Positions 6,291-10,231 of a stretch of 10,231 nt of DNA are shown here, piece by piece. Source of the DNA: Nitrososphaerota archaeon. Lineage in GTDB: Archaea > Thermoproteota > Bathyarchaeia > Bathyarchaeales > Bathycorpusculaceae. Below the pieces are notes generated by a model. That model saw nothing but the letters and a program-made list of their open reading frames with translations. It was not told the DNA's origin and searched no databases. The DNA is taken from NCBI GenBank assembly GCA_031283385.1, contig JAITBW010000091.1:1-10231 (forward strand), given 5' to 3'. The position numbers were made by a program, and so were the translations under genes. The number at the start of each line of letters is the position of its first letter. Position 1 is the first letter of the stretch.

Positions 6291-7448
6291 TTGCAAGCAC
6301 AATCATTTAAAGACTTACCCTTAAGTAATGAACTTTTGAAGGGTTTAAACGAATTAGGGTTTGATGCACTTTTTCCAATTCAAGCCCACGCCATAGCACC
6401 ATTGCTTGACGGCAAAGATGTTATAGGACAAGCACAAACAGGCACAGGTAAAACCGCCGCTTTTGGCGTGCCAATGATCCAACGATTAGATCCAAATATT
6501 AAAGGTATACAAGGTTTAATTTTAGCTCCAACACGCGAGTTAGCAGTTCAAGTAGCCGATAATATGTCAAAATTTGGCAAATACGCAAAAATTCGCGTTC
6601 TACCCGTCTACGGAGGAGAATCAATTAATAAACAAATTCACGCCCTAAAAGGCAACATACACATCGTCGTAGGCACACCCGGCCGCATAATCGACTTGAT
6701 GAAACGAGGCGTACTCCACCTCTCATCAGTTCGCATTGTCGTACTAGACGAAGCTGATCGCATGCTCGACATGGGCTTTTTAGAAGACGTCGAATACATC
6801 CTATACAAAACACCCAAAGATAGACAAACAAGCCTATTTAGCGCAACCATAGACAACTTAGTCATGCGCGTATGCAACAAATACATGAAAAACCCTGAAC
6901 AAATACTTGTAAGCAAAGACGAAATCGCAGTCACACAAATGAAACAATACTATACAGTCATCAACCAAAACGGCAAATTCGAAGCCCTATGCAACATTTT
7001 ACGCCAAGACGACGTAGAAAAAGCAATAATATTCTGCAGAACCCGCCGAGACACAAGCCGCGTTTCTGAACAAATGCACCGAAAAGGCTTCCGTGTCCAA
7101 GCAATACACGCAGGCTTCACACAAGCACAACGCGACCGCGCAATAAACGACTTCAAAACCGGTCGCCTTAGCCTTCTAGTAGCAACAGATGTTGCCGCCA
7201 GAGGCTTAGATATAGAGGGTATTACACACATAATTAACTATGATGTACCAAATGATCCCCCAGTGTATTTCCATAGAATCGGCAGAACTGCCAGAAAAGG
7301 CACAGAAGGCACAGCAATTACTCTTGTCAACTATGGCGAATTAAGTGATTTCAACAAAATCAAAGCTTTAACAAAAACACGCATAGAAGAAATCAATACA
7401 AAAAACAAAACAGAACAAGACGACTCACCAATACAGAGCTTCTACTAA
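6291..7448 (+). CDS. DEAD-box ATP-dependent RNA helicase
   Basis: A 385-residue helicase core of superfamily 2 that unwinds or remodels RNA duplexes using ATP, probably in ribosome assembly, RNA turnover or cold adaptation. All motifs are visible: Q motif with Phe6 and Gln31, motif I AQTGTGKT (48-55), Ia APTRELA (79-85), Ib TPGR (129-132), II DEAD (153-156), III SAT (184-186), IV AIIFCRT (245-251), V ATDVAARGLDI (298-308) and VI HRIGRTARKG (328-337). The C-terminal extension is short, polar and charged (about 365-385), unlike the long RNA-binding tails of bacterial DeaD or CshA. The start is TTG at 6291 with AGGAG 10 nt upstream; the first in-frame ATG would delete the Q motif and motif I. 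The central third of the gene uses C-ending codons far more than its ends. The specific RNA target cannot be told. Confidence 0.95.
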   Translation: MQAQSFKDLPLSNELLKGLNELGFDALFPIQAHAIAPLLDGKDVIGQAQTGTGKTAAFGVPMIQRLDPNIKGIQGLILAPTRELAVQVADNMSKFGKYAKIRVLPVYGGESINKQIHALKGNIHIVVGTPGRIIDLMKRGVLHLSSVRIVVLDEADRMLDMGFLEDVEYILYKTPKDRQTSLFSATIDNLVMRVCNKYMKNPEQILVSKDEIAVTQMKQYYTVINQNGKFEALCNILRQDDVEKAIIFCRTRRDTSRVSEQMHRKGFRVQAIHAGFTQAQRDRAINDFKTGRLSLLVATDVAARGLDIEGITHIINYDVPNDPPVYFHRIGRTARKGTEGTAITLVNYGELSDFNKIKALTKTRIEEINTKNKTEQDDSPIQSFY

Positions 7449-7479
7449 AAACAACAAACACTCAATTCCACCTAACACA

Positions 7480-7518
7480 TTTTTTATCCGTCTTTTATTG
7501 TATCTTTATTTTTGTTTC
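7480..7518 (+). terminator. T-rich terminator after the helicase gene
   Basis: A run of T tracts (TTTTTT, TCTTTT, CTTTATTTTTG) with no hairpin begins about 30 nt after the stop codon, as expected for archaeal intrinsic termination. Confidence 0.55.
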
Positions 7519-7526
7519 ACCACTAA

Positions 7527-7561
7527 CCATAAATGATTGCAAGTATACCTCATACTGAGGT
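7527..7561 (+). promoter_or_regulatory. Promoter and palindromic operator candidate of the YHS gene
   Basis: CCATAAATG (7528-7536) is a TATA candidate whose predicted start point, about 7558, falls inside the palindrome ACCTCA-TAC-TGAGGT (7547-7561; 6-bp arms). A repressor bound there would block transcription. Because the gene encodes a probable metal-binding protein, a metal-responsive regulator is a reasonable guess; no regulator gene lies in the window. Confidence 0.45.
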
Positions 7562-7573
7562 TTAACCAAGAGA

Positions 7574-7720
7574 ATGTCATTTAGAGACCCAGTCTGCGGA
7601 ATGGTTCTAGACGAGAATACCGCTAAATTTAAAATCACCTACGAAGGCGAAACTTATCACTTTTGCAGCATAATCTGCAAGAAAAAATTCAAACGCCAAC
7701 CCATAAAATACACTAAATAA
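7574..7720 (+). CDS. Small YHS-domain metal-binding protein
   Basis: A 48-residue protein made of a single YHS domain. It shows the family pattern: RDPVCGMVL (4-12), an Ala/Lys-rich link, YEGETYHFCS (23-32) and CSIIC (31-35) followed by KKKF, with Cys8, Cys31 and Cys35 as likely metal ligands. YHS domains occur alone or fused to copper ATPases, oxygenases and phenol hydroxylase-associated proteins, and are thought to bind or sense heavy metals, often copper. No signal peptide or membrane segment is present, so it should be cytoplasmic. ATG 7574 places the DPVCGM motif at the expected N-terminal position; there is only a weak purine stretch (AAGAGA) upstream, compatible with a short leader. 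It stands alone between the helicase gene and the convergent aquaporin gene, with its own promoter. Family assignment is strong; the metal is unknown. Confidence 0.85.
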   Translation: MSFRDPVCGMVLDENTAKFKITYEGETYHFCSIICKKKFKRQPIKYTK

Positions 7721-7747
7721 ACCCCTAAACGAAAAACTCTCACCTCT

Positions 7748-7775
7748 AATTTTTAGTTTACCACGTAACTACGTG
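7748..7775 (+). terminator. Possible terminator of the YHS gene
   Basis: A short T-rich run (AATTTTTAGTTTA) follows the YHS stop codon by about 30 nt, and a small hairpin CACGT-AACT-ACGTG (7762-7775) lies just after it. The order T tract then hairpin is not that of a bacterial terminator; only the T tract is likely to matter in an archaeon. Confidence 0.3.
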
Positions 7776-7853
7776 CATCGCCAACACTTGTTTACATCAA
7801 CTTAGATTAAACAAATAGCTCTGACAAAAAAGAAAAAATGTTAGTTAGTTAGC

Positions 7854-7927
7854 AAATAAAAAAACAGTATTACAGGCATTCCTGTGTGCAGAAAAATTCT
7901 GCACATATACCGTATGTGCTGCCTGTA
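7854..7927 (-). terminator. Multi-hairpin 3' end of the aquaporin transcript
   Basis: Read on the minus strand, 14 nt after the aquaporin stop there is an outer 8-bp stem (7920-7927 with 7871-7878) enclosing two overlapping hairpins: 7-bp arms GCACATA/TATGTGC (7901-7907, 7913-7919) and 9-bp arms TGTGCAGAA/TTCTGCACA (7885-7893, 7897-7905). A further short stem, ACAGG/CCTGT (7872-7876, 7881-7885), competes with the outer stem. A T7 run (7858-7864) and more T tracts follow. The arrangement looks like an unusually elaborate transcript end, and could also be a switchable RNA. Confidence 0.55.
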
Positions 7928-7940
7928 TTCTGGTGACCGT

Positions 7941-8666
7941 TTATTCAGCTGCTTCTGCAGAAATAGGTTGGTTTTTGGGTTCTGCAGATATTATTTTCCA
8001 CACACCTGCAGCAAGTAAACCGCCAATTATTGGTGCAACCCAAAATAGCCAAAGTTGTTCTATTGCTAAACCTCCAACAAATAATGCTGGGCCTAAGCTT
8101 CTGGCAGGGTTAACGCTAGCGTTAGTTAGCGGTATTAGGAATAGGTGGACTAATGTTAATGCAAATCCGATTGCTATTCCTGCAAAGCCCTTAGGGGCTT
8201 TCTTGCTTGTTGCTCCGTGTATGACAAGGATAAAGATGAATGTACACGCTATTTCGGCAACAGCTGCTACCATAAGCGAGGCACTTCCTATAGTTCCGTA
8301 ACTGTTTTGTGCTAACTGTGTTATAGTTCCACCAGCTATAACGCTATCTGATCTGATAAAGTACAGTGCTCCTGCACCAATTATTGCACCTATACATTGA
8401 AAAATTATGTAAAATACAGTGTCTTTTACACTTAACTTACCCGCTGCTAACATAGAAATTGAAACCGCAGGGTTAATGTGACAACCTGAAATACTGCCTA
8501 TGGTATAAATCATTACTAGTAATGAAAAACCAAACGCAATTGATACACCTAAATTTCCAATGACGCTGCCTGCAAAAATTGCGCTACCACAAGCTGCAAA
8601 AACAAGCACAAATGTTCCGATTAATTCTGCTATATATTTTTTTAATCCTAAATCAAGTTGAGACAT
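7941..8666 (-). CDS. aqpZ: Aquaporin, AqpZ-like MIP-family water channel
   Basis: An integral membrane channel of 241 residues with six membrane helices and two half-helices, forming tetramers that pass water by osmosis. The two NPA boxes are at 65-67 (GCHINPAVS) and 186-188 (NASVNPARS). Numbering runs parallel to E. coli AqpZ: selectivity-filter Phe45 (AqpZ Phe43), His174 and Arg189 are present, which argues for water rather than glycerol transport. The fourth filter position, Thr183 in AqpZ, is Ala183 here. His174 also separates it from methanogen AqpM, which as I recall has Ile there. Cys62 lies just before the first NPA box. ATG 8666 has GAGGT 6 nt upstream. The similarity to bacterial AqpZ is high enough that transfer from bacteria is possible, but base composition gives no clear sign of it. 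The tail is rich in Ala and Glu. Confidence 0.94.
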   Translation of the reverse strand: MSQLDLGLKKYIAELIGTFVLVFAACGSAIFAGSVIGNLGVSIAFGFSLLVMIYTIGSISGCHINPAVSISMLAAGKLSVKDTVFYIIFQCIGAIIGAGALYFIRSDSVIAGGTITQLAQNSYGTIGSASLMVAAVAEIACTFIFILVIHGATSKKAPKGFAGIAIGFALTLVHLFLIPLTNASVNPARSLGPALFVGGLAIEQLWLFWVAPIIGGLLAAGVWKIISAEPKNQPISAEAAE

Positions 8667-8672
8667 AATCTA

Positions 8673-8712
8673 ACCTCTTTATTTTTAGATTTATTACTAG
8701 GATTTAATTAAA
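8673..8712 (-). promoter_or_regulatory. Promoter and ribosome binding site of the aquaporin gene
   Basis: On the minus strand TTTAATTAAA (8712-8703) is a TATA candidate centred about 27 nt from a predicted start near 8680. GAGGT (8677-8673) would sit in the resulting leader of roughly 14 nt, 6 nt before ATG. This gene therefore appears to use Shine-Dalgarno initiation, unlike the leaderless ones. Confidence 0.55.
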
Positions 8713-8732
8713 CATTTTGTCCATCATATATC

Positions 8733-8759
8733 GAAACAAAACTTTTGTAGTTTGGTTTC
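8733..8759. repeat. Imperfect inverted repeat upstream of the aquaporin promoter
   Basis: GAAACAAAACT (8733-8743) and AGTTTGGTTTC (8749-8759) pair at 10 of 11 positions around a 5-nt loop. It lies about 20 bp upstream of the aquaporin TATA box, where archaeal activators bind, and about 125 bp beyond the DUF1015 stop codon, so an operator is more likely than a terminator. Confidence 0.4.
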
Positions 8760-8825
8760 TATTGCGTAGCTGCACGGAGAAACATATTTGGAGAGTTCAT
8801 ATACAGCTCATTTGCTCACTAACGG

Positions 8826-8860
8826 AAATAAAACAAAAAAGTCTCTGACCAATATTTGGT
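8826..8860 (-). terminator. Terminator after the DUF1015 gene
   Basis: On the minus strand, a small palindrome ACCAA-ATA-TTGGT (8860-8848) is followed by CAGAGAC and then TTTTTTGTTTTATTT (8840-8826). It begins about 25 nt after the stop codon. Confidence 0.55.
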
Positions 8861-8884
8861 GAATGTTAAATTTTAATGATGGAA

Positions 8885-10177
8885 TTAGAGTTTTTCATGT
8901 GTTGAGATATCCATCATCATGATGCCTGATAGTGGTTTAGGGTAAAAGTCTGTGCTTTTTTCTGGTAATTTTTCATGTTGTAGTGCAAGTTCTGATACAG
9001 CTTTAGCGCTTATTGGGTTTACTAGGAACGCAATTTTTGCTTCTTTCTGATTAATTTTTTCTATAGCTGTTTTGGTCCATCGTACATAAATGATGTTTTC
9101 GTCAATTTTCAGCTCTTCGGTTTTTAGTATATTCTTAAAAACGATGTCCCGTAAAATGACGACGTCAAAAATTTTTGTTTCTTTTGATGTGTGAGTGTTA
9201 ACAAATTGATATACGTTCTCGTCATGTTTCATTGTTAGGCCAAACGCGTTTTTTCCATCATAAACACAGAAGGCATGCTCTTCAATGTGATTTGCAAGAT
9301 AGTCATCTATAGCTTTAGCATTTGGTGCTACGTCGGTAATTGTAAAGTAACGTTTAAGCTCTTCTATAATTTGCGGTGTTAACTCTGCTTCTTTAAGCAA
9401 TCGGTGCGTTGGCAGAATCACTAACCCCTCATCTTGTATGGGCACCATATAGCACATGTGGAAATTAAATGCAGAATCATCTGTCCAGTCACCTTTGGCA
9501 CGCATTTCATCACGATAGGCAAGTGCGCTCTCATACCTGTGATGGCCATCATTTATGACCATGGTTTTTTCACTTAACACCTGTTGAATGTATTGAATTT
9601 TTTCAGGATCTGTAACTTCCCAAGTTGTATGCTCTACACCATCTGGATCAGTAACTTTTACCAGAGGCATAGTTTTAGCAATTTCTCTAAAGAACTCTAT
9701 GGTTTTATTTTCTGGATCTGAATACATTAGAAAAACTTGTTCAAGATTTTTCTGCACCGTACGCAACATGTTTAATCGGTCTGCCTTTGGTGCTGAATGC
9801 GTAAATTCATGCGGATAGACCATGTTCTCGCTGTAAGGATACAACCGTAATGCAGCAATTAAACCCGTGCGCACAAACTTTTTCCCATTAATGCTATATT
9901 TTTGTTGTGAAACAAAAATCGCCGGCTGCTCTATCCGTTTCATTACATCATCATTTAACCATTGTGTGATGCGCTGCTGAGCAACTTGATACTTGTCAGC
10001 TTCTATTGGTAGAATTAGACGGCAATAATTATAGGGTGATCTCTCATAATATTGTCTTTGCATTTCAGAGTCAATTTTATCATAAGGCTCAGTAACCAAC
10101 AATTTCGGGTTACCTGCTTTAGGAGTATACCTTATAGCTTTAAACGATCTTACATCAACCAATGGAAACACGCTCAA
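8885..10177 (-). CDS. DUF1015 family protein
   Basis: A 430-residue soluble protein of the DUF1015 (PF06245) family, about the usual length. Family marks are the N-terminal FKAIRY (12-17) and TEPYDKI (29-35, usually APPYD), HEFTHSAPKADRL (123-135), the central DGHHRYESA (210-218), LPTHRL (255-260) and the C-terminal KSTDFYPKPLSGIMM (407-421). Its biochemical role is not established to my knowledge. In many bacteria relatives sit beside serine-biosynthesis genes, and DGHHR resembles the GxxR-type signature of ParB/sulfiredoxin-fold proteins, some of which are kinases; any function drawn from this is inference. No signal peptide or membrane segment is seen. The start TTG 10177 is chosen because a TATA-like box lies about 30 nt upstream; GTG 10171 is an alternative. 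It is a single gene ending in its own terminator. Confidence 0.9.
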   Translation of the reverse strand: MSVFPLVDVRSFKAIRYTPKAGNPKLLVTEPYDKIDSEMQRQYYERSPYNYCRLILPIEADKYQVAQQRITQWLNDDVMKRIEQPAIFVSQQKYSINGKKFVRTGLIAALRLYPYSENMVYPHEFTHSAPKADRLNMLRTVQKNLEQVFLMYSDPENKTIEFFREIAKTMPLVKVTDPDGVEHTTWEVTDPEKIQYIQQVLSEKTMVINDGHHRYESALAYRDEMRAKGDWTDDSAFNFHMCYMVPIQDEGLVILPTHRLLKEAELTPQIIEELKRYFTITDVAPNAKAIDDYLANHIEEHAFCVYDGKNAFGLTMKHDENVYQFVNTHTSKETKIFDVVILRDIVFKNILKTEELKIDENIIYVRWTKTAIEKINQKEAKIAFLVNPISAKAVSELALQHEKLPEKSTDFYPKPLSGIMMMDISTHEKL

Positions 10178-10212
10178 TGTTTAAGACTTAAACAACTTGG
10201 TTAGCTATTTAC
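10178..10212 (-). promoter_or_regulatory. Promoter and palindrome at the DUF1015 start
   Basis: On the minus strand GTAAATAGC (10212-10204) is a TATA candidate that predicts a start near 10180. Directly over that point lies the perfect palindrome TGTTTAAG-A-CTTAAACA (10178-10194, 8-bp arms), ending at the TTG codon. Its position between TATA box and start suits a repressor operator. Confidence 0.5.
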
Positions 10213-10231
10213 AAACTAACCTTTAACTGTG

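Noticed and set aside
6625..7231. Overlapping minus-strand frames inside the helicase gene.
   Set aside because: They are shadows of a conserved DEAD-box gene and coincide with its C-ending codon block.
7841..7852. TTAG tandem repeats, considered as a microsatellite or repeat array.
   Set aside because: Only three units, with no spacer-repeat pattern; not a CRISPR or meaningful array.
7933..8301. Plus-strand frame over the aquaporin 3' half.
   Set aside because: It is antisense to conserved aquaporin residues, including the second NPA box, and has no promoter or ribosome binding site.
1..10231. Search for a defence system, transposon, integrase, CRISPR array, tRNA or rRNA.
   Set aside because: No matching motif, repeat pattern or gene was found on either strand; the content is core metabolism plus small accessory genes.

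Overview
The window looks like a chromosomal, mostly housekeeping stretch from an AT-rich archaeon. A TACK lineage, perhaps Bathyarchaeia-like, is my best guess, but that is inference and no rRNA is present to confirm it. The evidence for Archaea is the archaeal form of valyl-tRNA synthetase (editing-site motif ICTYGDKDDV, no C-terminal coiled-coil arm), an aspartate dehydrogenase, TATA-like boxes about 27 nt upstream of start codons (leaderless or nearly leaderless mRNAs), several TTG starts, and T-rich tracts where transcripts should end.

Layout. Positions 1-384 hold no convincing gene and end in the valS promoter. valS (385-2847) and a NadX-type aspartate dehydrogenase gene (2859-3602) form a tight plus-strand pair, 11 nt apart. 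A minus-strand gene for an unrecognised coiled-coil protein (3622-4482) converges on this pair and is divergent from pyk, pyruvate kinase (4644-6035). The coiled-coil gene and pyk carry the same 12-bp promoter element at exactly the same distance from their ATG, and a close relative of it precedes valS. After a 255-nt gap with hairpins comes a DEAD-box RNA helicase (6291-7448), then a 48-residue YHS-domain metal-binding protein (7574-7720) with a palindrome over its predicted transcription start. An AqpZ-like aquaporin (7941-8666) and a DUF1015-family protein (8885-10177) lie on the minus strand. The aquaporin transcript ends in a compact set of overlapping hairpins followed by a T7 tract.

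The genes do not form one pathway. They cover translation (valS), NAD precursor synthesis (nadX), lower glycolysis (pyk), RNA remodelling (helicase), metal handling (YHS), water flux (aquaporin) and an unknown function (DUF1015). I see no CRISPR array, transposase, integrase, toxin-antitoxin pair, defence island, tRNA or rRNA.

The best candidates for something new are regulatory or structural: the shared promoter element with fixed spacing, the overlapping hairpins behind the aquaporin gene, the palindromes at the YHS and DUF1015 starts, a mixed potassium-site signature in pyruvate kinase, a shortened segment in aspartate dehydrogenase, non-canonical residues around the valS HIGH motif, and an abrupt internal change of codon-ending preference in valS and the helicase gene.
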